Source: Ferrovibrio sp. MS7
GTDB lineage: Bacteria; Pseudomonadota; Alphaproteobacteria; Ferrovibrionales; Ferrovibrionaceae
Direction of reading: 5' to 3'
DNA: 64,000 nucleotides
Assembly: GCF_038404985.1 (NCBI RefSeq)
Contig: NZ_JBBKBA010000001.1
Coordinates: 462,001 to 526,000, forward strand
Positions 33,150 to 41,921 of this stretch are shown one piece after another. The notes beneath the pieces were generated by a model. The model was not told the DNA's origin and ran no database searches. It saw only the letters and a program-made list of their open reading frames with translations. Every line of letters begins with the position of its first letter. The stretch's first letter is position 1. A program made the translations under genes and the position numbers.

Positions 33150-36100
33150 GACGGCTTATGCTCCGCCTGCATCGCTTCCTGCAGGACCTGCCGCGCCGCC
33201 GGCAGGTCATAGGCGCCAAGCGCGGCACCGATGGCAGTGCCGGCGGTCTGGCCGAAGCGGACCGCGAGGCCAGCGCTGATCTCGTCGTAATAATCGCGCG
33301 CCGCCGGATCATCCTCGGCCAGCAGGGCTTCCAGATGCTGCACGGCGGCATCATCGGCCGCACTGGTTGCAGCCGTGGCTTCGGGCTGCGGCACCAGTTG
33401 CGCCAGCAGCGCGCCGATGCCATCCAGCACATGACCGAGCGCGGCATCCAGATCGTCGAGTTCATCGCGCAGCACCGCGCCGGGGCAACCCTGCTTGATC
33501 GCCTGCTCCAGCCGCGCCGCCGCCGCCGCCACCGCCTCAGCACCGATATTGCCGGCCAGGCCGCGCGCGGTATGGGCCTCACGTTCCGCCGTTTCGCAAT
33601 CCTCCGCCGCCAGCGCCGCCTGCAGACGCTGCATCAGTTGCGCCTGGCTGCTGGCATATTTGCCGAGCATGGCAAGATAGCGTTCGGGCTGGTTGAGCAC
33701 CCGGCGCAAGCCGGCCGGCACATCCAGCAACGTCGCCACGCCGGCGAAGGCCGGCGGCACCACGATGGTCGTGGTGGTGACGGCTGGCGGCGGCGGCGCA
33801 CCCAACCAGCGCGCCAGCATGTCGTAGAGCAGATCCGGATTGATCGGCTTGGCAAGATGGTCGTTCATGCCGGCGGCGAGGCAGATGGCGCGATCCTGCG
33901 CCATGGCATTGGCGGTCATGGCGATTACCGGCAGCCCGGCCAGTTCCGGCTGCGCGCGGATGGCGCGGGTGGCGGCGATGCCATCCATCACCGGCATCTG
34001 CATGTCCATCAGCACCAGTTCAAAACGCTCATGCTCCAGCATGTCCAGCGCCTGGCGGCCATCATGGGCAATCGCCACCACGACGCCGGCGGCATGCAAC
34101 AGGTCGCGCGCCACATCGCGGTTGAGTTCATTATCTTCCACCAGCAGCACGCGGCGACCGCGCAGCACGGCCCATTGCTCGTTGCTGCCTTCGATGTCGC
34201 TGGCGAACAACTGCGGCCCGGCGCCGGAGATCAGCCGCACGGCGCAATCGAACAGCATCGAGCCATTCACCGGCTTGACCAGGATGTCGTCCAGCCCCGC
34301 CGCTTCGGCCTGGCGCAGCACATCCTCGCGGCCATAGGCCGTCACCAGCACATGGGCCGCGCCGGGCCGCGCCTTCTGGCGCAGCAGCGCCACGGTCTGC
34401 AGGCCATCAAGATCGGGCATGCGCCAATCGACGAAGGCGATGTCGTAGGTTTCGTTGGCGACAAGCTGCAAGGCTTCACTGCCGCTGGTGGCCTGGATCA
34501 CGCGAAAGCGCATCGCTTCCAGCATGTCGGCGATGGTGGCGCGCGCGCTGGCATTGTCGTCCACCAGCAGGGCGGTGCGGCCGGCCAGAGCCGGCTCCAT
34601 GGCGCGGCGGCTCGGCGCGGTATGGCCCTTGCCAAACCGGGCGGTGAACCAGAAATCGCTGCCCTTGCCGAGCACGCTGCTGACCCCGGCTTCGCCGCCC
34701 ATCATTTCGGCCAGGCGGCGCGAAATCGCCAGGCCAAGCCCGGTGCCGCCGAAGCGCCGCGTGGTCGAGGTGTCGGCCTGCTGGAAGGACTGGAACAGGC
34801 GCGACACTTCTGCCGGCGCGATACCGATGCCGGTATCACGCACGGTGAAGCGCAGCCGCAGGCCATCGGCGGTTTCTTCTTCCTGGCGTACCTGCACCAC
34901 CACTTCGCCGCTCTCGGTGAACTTCACGGCATTGTTGGTGTAGTTGATCAGCACCTGGCCAAGCCGCAGCGGATCACCGATCAGGTTGGTGCGTAAATCC
35001 GGCGGCAGATCGAAGATCAGTTCCAGGCCCTTGGCATTGGCGCGCTCGGCGACTACATCGGACACCCCGACCAGCACGCTTTCGAGATCGAATTCGACCC
35101 GCTCGAGGCTCAACTGGTCGGCCTCGATCTTGGAGAAATCCAGCACATCGTTGACGACGCCGAGCAGGTGGCGGCCGGATTGCTGAATCTTGCGCACGTA
35201 ATCCCGCTGGCGCGCGCTGAGGTCGGTCTTGAGCATCAGATGCGCCATGCCGATCACCGCATTCAGCGGCGTGCGGATTTCATGGCTCATATTGGCCAGG
35301 AACATGGTCTTGGCCTGGTTGGCGGCCTCGGCGCCCTCGCGCGCCTTTTCCAGTTCCTGCTGTGTGCGGCGCCGCTCGGTGATATCGCGCACGATGCCGG
35401 TGAGCAGCATGTTGCCGTCGATATTGGCCTCGCTCACCGAAAGCTCCACCGGCACCAGGCTGCCATCCTTGCGCTTGGCCAGCAGCTCCTGCTGCCAGAT
35501 GCCGAGTTGCTCGATCTCGCCACGGCGGCGGCGCCCCAGGTCGCGCCCGATATCACTGCTGCGCAAGCCAGGCACCAGGTCTTCCACATCCAGCGGCATG
35601 GCTTCGGCGGCGCTGTAGCCAAAAATACGTTCGGCGCCACGGCTCCAATGCTGCAGTTGCCCCTGGGCATTGGCGGTGATGATGCCGTCATTGGCGCTGT
35701 CGAAAATCGCCTGCAGGCGGGCACGGTCGGCGCGCAGTTCACGCTCCAAGCCGCCGCGCAGCTCCATTTCCGCCGCCAGCCGCGTCGCGGTCTCGAACTG
35801 GCGGCCGGCGAAACCGGCGGCCAGCGCCAGGGCGGCAATGCCCAGAGTGAAAATCGCGATCAGCACCGCCACCATGGTCGGGTCCATCGCTGCCACCACC
35901 TGCGACGGCGTGGCAATCGGATAGAAGCGCGCCGCCGCCATCGCGGTGTAATGCATGCCTGGCACGGCGCAGCCCATGATTACGGCGGCCAGCGGCATCG
36001 AGTAATCCGCCAGCCGGACATTGAGCTGCAGCAGGAAACGGATGCCGAGCGCGACGAAAGCGAGCAACACCGCCACGCCGACCGAGACCAGCACCATGAT

Positions 36101-36580
36101 GATGTCGTAGCGAAGCAGCGCATCCATGCGCATCGCCGCCATGCCGGCGTAATGCATGGCGCCGATGCCAGCCCCCATCAGCACCGAGCCGAGCAGCAGC
36201 CGGGCCCAACTGAAGCCGCGCGGATCGGCAATCACCACCAGCGCCACGCTGCTGGCCAGCACGCCGGGGATCATCGACAGAATGGTGATCGTGGTGTCGT
36301 AGGTGACGGCGCAGGGTATGTCGAAGGCGAGCATGCCGATGAAATGCATCGCCCAGATACCGCCACCCATGCTGACGCCGCCGCCGGCAATCCAGGCCAG
36401 GCGCGCGCCGGCATTGCGCGCCGCCGCGACGCGGCTGGACAGAGACAGCGCAACGAAAGCGGCGAGCACGGCAATGAAGACGGAAAGCGCGACAAGGCCG
36501 GGCTCGTAGGAGCCTGAGAAGGGCACCGACTCGGCGCCGATATCGCGCGTCAGGCGGAAGTAACCATCTAGTTGCAGCAT
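33146..36580 (-). CDS. MHYT-PAS hybrid sensor histidine kinase with two receivers and HPt
   Basis: A 1144-residue membrane kinase. The N-terminal seven-helix MHYT domain (about 1-270) has its three signature repeats (MHFIGMLAF, MHYAGMAAM, MHYTAMAAARF), proposed to bind copper and sense O2, CO or NO. A PAS domain (295-410), HisKA with MSHEIRTPLNAVIGMAHL (near 437), an ATPase domain ending GGTGLGLAISRRLAEMMGG, two receivers (LLVDDNASARATI near 685 and LLVEDNELNRDVARDLL near 825) and an HPt domain with HTARGLAGNIGA follow. This is a full internal phosphorelay, probably feeding the overlapping HD-GYP regulator. Confidence 0.93.
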   Translation of the reverse strand: MLQLDGYFRLTRDIGAESVPFSGSYEPGLVALSVFIAVLAAFVALSLSSRVAAARNAGARLAWIAGGGVSMGGGIWAMHFIGMLAFDIPCAVTYDTTITILSMIPGVLASSVALVVIADPRGFSWARLLLGSVLMGAGIGAMHYAGMAAMRMDALLRYDIIMVLVSVGVAVLLAFVALGIRFLLQLNVRLADYSMPLAAVIMGCAVPGMHYTAMAAARFYPIATPSQVVAAMDPTMVAVLIAIFTLGIAALALAAGFAGRQFETATRLAAEMELRGGLERELRADRARLQAIFDSANDGIITANAQGQLQHWSRGAERIFGYSAAEAMPLDVEDLVPGLRSSDIGRDLGRRRRGEIEQLGIWQQELLAKRKDGSLVPVELSVSEANIDGNMLLTGIVRDITERRRTQQELEKAREGAEAANQAKTMFLANMSHEIRTPLNAVIGMAHLMLKTDLSARQRDYVRKIQQSGRHLLGVVNDVLDFSKIEADQLSLERVEFDLESVLVGVSDVVAERANAKGLELIFDLPPDLRTNLIGDPLRLGQVLINYTNNAVKFTESGEVVVQVRQEEETADGLRLRFTVRDTGIGIAPAEVSRLFQSFQQADTSTTRRFGGTGLGLAISRRLAEMMGGEAGVSSVLGKGSDFWFTARFGKGHTAPSRRAMEPALAGRTALLVDDNASARATIADMLEAMRFRVIQATSGSEALQLVANETYDIAFVDWRMPDLDGLQTVALLRQKARPGAAHVLVTAYGREDVLRQAEAAGLDDILVKPVNGSMLFDCAVRLISGAGPQLFASDIEGSNEQWAVLRGRRVLLVEDNELNRDVARDLLHAAGVVVAIAHDGRQALDMLEHERFELVLMDMQMPVMDGIAATRAIRAQPELAGLPVIAMTANAMAQDRAICLAAGMNDHLAKPINPDLLYDMLARWLGAPPPPAVTTTTIVVPPAFAGVATLLDVPAGLRRVLNQPERYLAMLGKYASSQAQLMQRLQAALAAEDCETAEREAHTARGLAGNIGAEAVAAAAARLEQAIKQGCPGAVLRDELDDLDAALGHVLDGIGALLAQLVPQPEATAATSAADDAAVQHLEALLAEDDPAARDYYDEISAGLAVRFGQTAGTAIGAALGAYDLPAARQVLQEAMQAEHKPS

Positions 36581-36735
36581 GATTGAGGGAAAGTTTTAGC
36601 GTCAGCTTCCGGCGCTATCAACGAGTTAATAGCGACTCGCAATAAAGGGAGTTTTGCTACAGAATACATCCTCCGCGTGCAGCCGCATCATGCGGAGGGA
36701 TTGGCCCGAAGCTACTGATCGGGGAAGGCTTATTG

Positions 36736-37356
36736 TCAGCCCTGGCGCAGCTTTTTCACTTCCGCTTCGAGTTCCTCGATCCGCGCTTCATAGCGTGCCA
36801 GCACCGGAGCGATCTCATCCGCTGTTACACGCTGCCGGATATGCTGCGGGCAATTGATGGCCCACAAATCGAGGTGGAATAGAATGGCGCGCTCAGGCCG
36901 CGCCTGATAGCCCGGCGGCATCAGCTTCTGCAGCAGCACGGCATCACCTTCCACCACCTCGGCACGGCCCCACAGCTTGATCCGGCGCTGCAGCGCATAG
37001 TCGATCACAAACAGGAAAGCGCGAGGATTCTCACTTAAATTCCCGACGCTTATATACTGCTTGTTGCCGCTGAAATCGGCGAAGCCAAGAGTTTTGGCAT
37101 CCAGCACTTTCAAAAACCCCGGCGGGCCGCCGCGATGCTGGATATAGGGCTGGCCATCGGCGCTGGCGGTACCGAGGAAGAAATGGTCGCGCTCGGCCAG
37201 GAAACGGGCCAGATCGTCATTCGCGGTATCGAACCAGCTTGTGCCAAGCCGGCCGCGCGCCATGGCATTGCGGCTGCCGCGTTCAAGCTGCGCCTGCTTC
37301 ACGGCGTCGCTGTAGGCAAGGTCAAGCGGATCAGGTGTTGCGTTATCGGCTGTCAT
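36736..37356 (-). CDS. Pyridoxamine 5'-phosphate oxidase family protein
   Basis: A 206-residue FMN-binding split-barrel protein. The HFFLGTASADGQPYIQHRGGPPGFLKVLD strand-turn region and the ISVGNLSENPRAFLFVIDY segment are typical of PPOX-family proteins. The C-terminal third ends in a charged coiled-coil (RIEELEAEVKKLRQG). Family members bind FMN, F420 or heme and have various redox roles. True vitamin B6 synthesis is not indicated, since the PdxH C-terminal motif is absent. It stands alone between the MHYT kinase and the chemoreceptor gene. Confidence 0.83.
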   Translation of the reverse strand: MTADNATPDPLDLAYSDAVKQAQLERGSRNAMARGRLGTSWFDTANDDLARFLAERDHFFLGTASADGQPYIQHRGGPPGFLKVLDAKTLGFADFSGNKQYISVGNLSENPRAFLFVIDYALQRRIKLWGRAEVVEGDAVLLQKLMPPGYQARPERAILFHLDLWAINCPQHIRQRVTADEIAPVLARYEARIEELEAEVKKLRQG

Positions 37357-37557
37357 GCCAGCGATGGTAGGGTGTATCGCGACGAAAGAAAGAGCGGGCA
37401 GCAGTATCCGGGGGGGGTGAAATGGGCACTGCCGCCCGCTGGTCCCGGTTTTCCTTCCGGAAACGGGACATTAGCTAACTGCGTTGAGGGGGAGAGGACG
37501 CAGTAGTGCAATAGATACGCTGCCGCCGGGCGCCTGGATCACAGGCCACCAATCGGC

Positions 37558-39681
37558 TCAAATCTTGAAGAAGCGCACCAGGGCGGAAAGATCGCCGGCC
37601 TGCTGCGCCAGGGCCTGGGCAGCAGCGTTGGTTTCCTCCACCAGGGCAGCATTGCGCTGGGTGGTGGCATCCATGTCGGCGGTGGCCTTGCTCACCTGCT
37701 CCAGGCCGACTGCCTGCTCGCGACTGGCGGCGGCGATTTCCGCCACCAGGCTGCTCAAGCCCTGGATCGCGCTGCCGACATCGGTGAGCGCCTGGCCGGC
37801 GCGCTGCGCCATGCCGGCGCCTTCGCGCACCTGCTGGCCCGAGGTTTCGATCAAGCCGCGGATCTGCTTCGAGGCATTGGCCGAACGCTGCGCCAGGGCG
37901 CGGACTTCCTGCGCGACAACAGCGAAACCCTTGCCCGCCTCGCCGGCCCGCGCTGCTTCCACGGCGGCGTTGAGCGCCAGCAGGTTGGTCTGGAAGGCGA
38001 TCTCGTTCATCAGCCCGACAATCTCGCCGATCTGCCCGGCGGAATCCTCCACCTTGCGCATGGCCTGAATCAGCGCCGCAGCCAGTTCACCGCCAGCCTG
38101 CGCCTGGGCGCGGGCATTGGCAGCCAGCCTATCGGCCTGTTCGGCATTGGCGGCATTCTGCTTCACCGTGGATGCCATCTGCTGCATGGTCGCAGCCGTC
38201 TCTTCCAGCGTCGCCGCCTGGGTTTCGCTGCGCGAGGCAAGATCGAGGCTGCCGCTGGAGATTTCCTCAGACGCACGCTGCACCTGCTCTGCGCTGTCGC
38301 CAAGCCGTTGCGAGAAATCACGCAGCAGGCCGGCCATGCGGTTGGTACCCAGCTTCAGCTCGGCGAAGATGCCACCATACTCGCCCTGCATGCTCTGGGT
38401 CAGGTCGCCCTGGCCCAACGCCTCGGTGACGCGCGCCAATTCTTCGGCCATGCCCTGCAGCATGGCGGTGAGGCGGTTCAGTTCCTCGCTCAAATGCAGG
38501 AAGAAGCCTTCCTTGCCATCGGGCGCGACGCGGCTGGAGAGATCGCCGGTGACGACGCGATGGACAAAATCCGCCACCTCGCCCGCCGCCACCTTCTCGC
38601 TGGCCTGGGCTTCGGCGCGGGCCTGGGCGGCTTGATCGGCCTTGGCCTGGGCCTCGCGTGCCTGGCGCAGCCGCGCGGCGGCACCTGCCCGCCAAGTCTC
38701 GTAACGACCACGCAAATCAGCCAACGCGCCGCCGCCGCCGGCCAGGGCCAGACCGATACGCATGGCGCGCGCAAACAGTGGCACCAAGCGCTTTTCATCC
38801 GGCGCAAGCACAACCTGTGCCTCAGCCTGCAAATCCGCCGCGACGCGGTCGCGCACCCGGTTGATCACGGCAATACGCCGGGTCGCCTGTTCGAACCAAT
38901 GCGGCGCCGCCACGCCGCCGACATGGCCAAGCGCAAAGCCTTCATAGACCTTGGCGCGCAAATCCAACAGATCGGTCCAGGCCGCATCGCGGCGCGCTTC
39001 TTCCAGCAGCGCCGCCTGTTCTGGCGTGGCGCGCTCGGCGAACAGCGCGAAATCGGTTTCCTGCATATAGGCCAGCGCCATGAAGCGCTGATACACCGGC
39101 AAGGCAAAACGGCCGGCGGCGATAGCAGCAGAGCCGGTGGCGCGCTCCTGCGCCGATTTCTCCAGGCCTTCCAGCAGCGCAGTATAGGCATCCAGCATGC
39201 GGATCAGCTCTGGATGATCCAGCGCCAGGCCGATCTGCTGCAATGTGGCGAATTCGATCCGTACCGCCTGGGTCCAATTCTGGAAGGATTGCGGCGGGGT
39301 GAATTCCAGCCGGTCGATGGCCGCACGCGCGGCCCGCGCCTGGTCCAGGCTTTTCAACGCCGCATCCGCCGCCGCGACAAGATCGTGCAGCAGGGTGAAA
39401 CCGCGACAACCATCCAGTGCCTGGCGCTTGGCTTCGATACGCTGATCCAGCGCTGCCCGCGCGGCGCCAAGCTCGGTGCGGAATTGCAGTCCCTTGCTGC
39501 CGATGAACACCGCGCTGGAGCCACGCTCGCCTTGCAGGCAATGCAGCACATTGCCCACCGCTATCGCATAGGCGATGGCGGCCGCCGCTTCCGGTGCTTC
39601 CGCCGCCAGGCGCTGGCGCAGGGCCAGGCGCTTGGCGGCATAGGCTATGTAATCCAATACGTCTACAGAACCCGGCAACAA
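37558..39681 (-). CDS. Methyl-accepting chemotaxis protein with N-terminal NIT (nitrate/nitrite-sensing) domain
   Basis: A 707-residue chemoreceptor. The N-terminal ~300 residues fit a NIT domain ([23 protein letters not shown]), known from nitrate/nitrite sensors. A HAMP-like segment (about 385-440) and an MCP signalling domain follow, whose tip reads [43 protein letters not shown] in part. No transmembrane helix is obvious, so it may be a soluble receptor. The TTG at 39681 has ACGGAG six bases upstream. It begins 26 bases after cynS, making it the last gene of the cyanate/nitrate operon. Confidence 0.85.
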   Translation of the reverse strand: MLPGSVDVLDYIAYAAKRLALRQRLAAEAPEAAAAIAYAIAVGNVLHCLQGERGSSAVFIGSKGLQFRTELGAARAALDQRIEAKRQALDGCRGFTLLHDLVAAADAALKSLDQARAARAAIDRLEFTPPQSFQNWTQAVRIEFATLQQIGLALDHPELIRMLDAYTALLEGLEKSAQERATGSAAIAAGRFALPVYQRFMALAYMQETDFALFAERATPEQAALLEEARRDAAWTDLLDLRAKVYEGFALGHVGGVAAPHWFEQATRRIAVINRVRDRVAADLQAEAQVVLAPDEKRLVPLFARAMRIGLALAGGGGALADLRGRYETWRAGAAARLRQAREAQAKADQAAQARAEAQASEKVAAGEVADFVHRVVTGDLSSRVAPDGKEGFFLHLSEELNRLTAMLQGMAEELARVTEALGQGDLTQSMQGEYGGIFAELKLGTNRMAGLLRDFSQRLGDSAEQVQRASEEISSGSLDLASRSETQAATLEETAATMQQMASTVKQNAANAEQADRLAANARAQAQAGGELAAALIQAMRKVEDSAGQIGEIVGLMNEIAFQTNLLALNAAVEAARAGEAGKGFAVVAQEVRALAQRSANASKQIRGLIETSGQQVREGAGMAQRAGQALTDVGSAIQGLSSLVAEIAAASREQAVGLEQVSKATADMDATTQRNAALVEETNAAAQALAQQAGDLSALVRFFKI

Positions 39682-39707
39682 TCACTCCGTCTGGGGACGC
39701 CGATTTT

Positions 39708-40157
39708 TTAGTACCGCTTGTAATCGAGGAACTTGCCGGTCATGACGATCTTCACGCGGTCACCCTTTGGATCGGGCAGGCGTTCCATCGTCATGTTGAA
39801 ATCGATGGCCGACATGATGCCATCGCCGAATTCTTCATGGATCAGTTCCTTCCAGGTGGTGCCATAGACCTGCACCAGCTCATAGAAGCGATAGATCGTC
39901 GGATCGGTCGGCGGGCCCGGCGGCAGCGAGCCGCGATAGGGAATCTCCACCAGCAAGGCCTCTTCCAGCTTGCTGAGACCGAACATCTTGGCGGCCTTCT
40001 TGGCCTGCTCCGGCTTCAGCTTCATCTGGCCGAGCAGGCCGCAGGTCAGGTAGATGGTCGATTCCTTGGGATCGATCTTCTTGGTGATGTCCTTCCAGGT
40101 CCAACCCTTCAGGCGCTTGGTATCCAGGATCTTCTCGGTAACGTCGCTGCGCTGCAC
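39708..40157 (-). CDS. cynS: Cyanate hydratase (cyanase)
   Basis: A 149-residue cyanase, which converts cyanate and bicarbonate to ammonia and CO2. The catalytic residues are visible: Arg and Glu in DPTIYRFYELVQVYG and Ser in GDGIMSAIDFNM, with the C-terminal DRVKIVMTGKFLDYKRY. I choose the GTG at 40157 (VQRSDVTEK) because AAGGAG lies seven bases upstream and the length then matches the family. The in-frame ATG at 40214 would add 19 residues and overlap the ATPase gene. It is the fourth gene of the operon. Confidence 0.92.
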   Translation of the reverse strand: MQRSDVTEKILDTKRLKGWTWKDITKKIDPKESTIYLTCGLLGQMKLKPEQAKKAAKMFGLSKLEEALLVEIPYRGSLPPGPPTDPTIYRFYELVQVYGTTWKELIHEEFGDGIMSAIDFNMTMERLPDPKGDRVKIVMTGKFLDYKRY

Positions 40158-40182
40158 TTTTTTTCTCCTTGGTCTTACTGAA

Positions 40183-41070
40183 TCAATCGGCGGCATCGGT
40201 GAGGGTGTCGCCACCCCCGATAGGAAGCTTGGCAGAGGCGCGCACCTGCGGCGGCTTGCGCGGATCGTAATCGGCCGGCGGCACGAAGTTCTTCGAGCGA
40301 CGCACCAGGAAATCCAGCAGGTGATTGCGGATCGGATAATATTCCGGCTGCTGGTGCAGCGTTTCGCGCTGGCGGTCCTTGGGCAGCGTGTTGATCAGGA
40401 TCTCGGCAATGCGTGCATTCGGCCCGTTGGTCATCAGCACGATGCGGTCGGCGAGCAGGATGGCTTCGTCCACGTCATGGGTGATCATGAACACGGTAAG
40501 CCCGGTCGCGGCGCGGATGCGCAGCACTTCGTCCTGCAAGGTTCCGCGGGTCAATGCATCCAAAGCCGAGAACGGCTCATCCATCAGCAGCATCTTCGGC
40601 TCGATGGAGAGCGCCCGGGCGATGCCGACGCGCTGCTTCATGCCACCGGAAAGCTGCGATGGCTTTTTCGCTTCCGCGCCGGCCAGGCCAACCATGGCAA
40701 TGAACTTGCGCGCCTGTTCGCGGACTTTTTCCTTGTCCCATTTCGGCCAGCGCGAGGCGACGGCGAAGGCAACATTCTGCTCCACCGTCATCCACGGCAT
40801 CAGCGCATGGCTCTGGAACACCACGGCGCGGTCGAGGCTCGGGCCATCCACTTCCTTGTCTTCCAGCAGGATGGCGCCAGCGGATGGCTTGTCCAGCCCG
40901 GCCAGGATATTCAGCACCGTGGTCTTGCCGCAGCCGGAATGGCCGATGATGCAGACGAATTCGCCCTGGTCGATATTGAACCAGGCATTTTCGAAAACGG
41001 TAGTGGTGCCGCCATCGGGCGCGGCGAAGCGGCGCGCGAGTTCCTGCACCTGGATGAAAGGCTGGGTCAT
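40183..41070 (-). CDS. Nitrate/cyanate-type ABC transporter ATP-binding protein
   Basis: A 295-residue ATPase of the NrtD/SsuB/TauB family. Walker A is GHSGCGKTTVLNILAG (near residue 39), signature QLSGGMKQRVGIARAL, Walker B KMLLMDEPFSALDALTRG, and the switch His is in FMITHDVDEAILLADRIVLM. The C-terminal 40 residues, after HQQPEYYPIRNHLLDFLVRR, are typical of the nitrate/cyanate branch. It lies six bases after the permease gene and 25 bases before the cynS GTG. Linkage to cynS favours cyanate as a substrate, though nitrate cannot be excluded. Confidence 0.88.
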   Translation of the reverse strand: MTQPFIQVQELARRFAAPDGGTTTVFENAWFNIDQGEFVCIIGHSGCGKTTVLNILAGLDKPSAGAILLEDKEVDGPSLDRAVVFQSHALMPWMTVEQNVAFAVASRWPKWDKEKVREQARKFIAMVGLAGAEAKKPSQLSGGMKQRVGIARALSIEPKMLLMDEPFSALDALTRGTLQDEVLRIRAATGLTVFMITHDVDEAILLADRIVLMTNGPNARIAEILINTLPKDRQRETLHQQPEYYPIRNHLLDFLVRRSKNFVPPADYDPRKPPQVRASAKLPIGGGDTLTDAAD

Positions 41071-41076
41071 GGTACT

Positions 41077-41916
41077 TTACTCAGGATAGGTCGCGGCGCG
41101 CACGGCGAGGCCGAGCAACTGGTCAAGCAGCATGCCGACCACGCCGATGAACAGGATGGCGTTGATGACGTTGGCGATCGATAGGTTGTTCCACTCGTTC
41201 CAGACGAAGTAGCCGATGCCGGTGCCGCCCACGAGCATTTCGGCGGCGACGATCACCAGCCAGGCAATCGAGATCGAGATGCGCATGCCGGTGAGGATGG
41301 TGGGGGCGGCTGCCGGCAGGATGACGCGGAAAATGCGGCGGAAGGTGCCGACTTCGAGCGTCAGCGCTACGTTCAGCCATTCCTTGCGCACATTCGCCAC
41401 GGCGAAGGCGGTATTGGTCAGCATCGGCCAGACCGAGCAGATGAAGATGACGAAGATCGAGGAAATGCCGCTATCCTTGATGGTGTAGAGCGCCAGCGGC
41501 ATCCACGCCAACGGAGACACCGGCCGCATCACCTGAATGAACGGATCGAGCGCCTGGCGGAACAGCGGCGACAGGCCGATCAGGAAACCCAGTGGCACCG
41601 CGACGATCACCGCCAGGCCGAAGCCGAGCGCGACGCGGCCGATGGAGTAGATGAGCTGAATGCCGATGCCCTGATCGTTCGGGCCTTTGACGTAGAACGG
41701 ATCGGCGAGATGCTTGCCGAGGATTTTCGCCACATCCCAGGGCCCCGGCATCGCCGACTTGCCCTGGGTGGCGGTGAGGCCCATCAGCTTGGCGTATTCC
41801 GGGTCCATCGCCTGCGTGGTGCCGGTGCCCATGGTGCCGATCTGCCAGGCGGCGAGCAGCGCAATGAGCAAGGCAAGCGATACAGCGGCAGCACGCAGGC
41901 GAAAGGACAGTTTCAT
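41077..41916 (-). CDS. Nitrate/cyanate-type ABC transporter permease
   Basis: A 279-residue inner-membrane permease of the NrtB/CynB/SsuC family. It has an N-terminal hydrophobic helix (VSLALLIALLAAWQIG), a periplasmic segment, then about five more helices and the EAA-loop region around AAAPTILTGMRISISIAWLVIVAAEMLVGG. I start it at the ATG at 41916 (MKLSFRLRAAA), five bases after the binding-protein stop; the 83-residue upstream extension is a shadow of that gene. Confidence 0.9.
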   Translation of the reverse strand: MKLSFRLRAAAVSLALLIALLAAWQIGTMGTGTTQAMDPEYAKLMGLTATQGKSAMPGPWDVAKILGKHLADPFYVKGPNDQGIGIQLIYSIGRVALGFGLAVIVAVPLGFLIGLSPLFRQALDPFIQVMRPVSPLAWMPLALYTIKDSGISSIFVIFICSVWPMLTNTAFAVANVRKEWLNVALTLEVGTFRRIFRVILPAAAPTILTGMRISISIAWLVIVAAEMLVGGTGIGYFVWNEWNNLSIANVINAILFIGVVGMLLDQLLGLAVRAATYPE

Positions 41917-41921
41917 CGCAA

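Noticed and set aside
39708-40214. ATG start for cynS at 40214
   Set aside because: It would overlap the ATPase gene and add a Pro/Arg-rich 19-residue extension. The GTG at 40157 has an AAGGAG at the right distance and gives the normal cyanase length.
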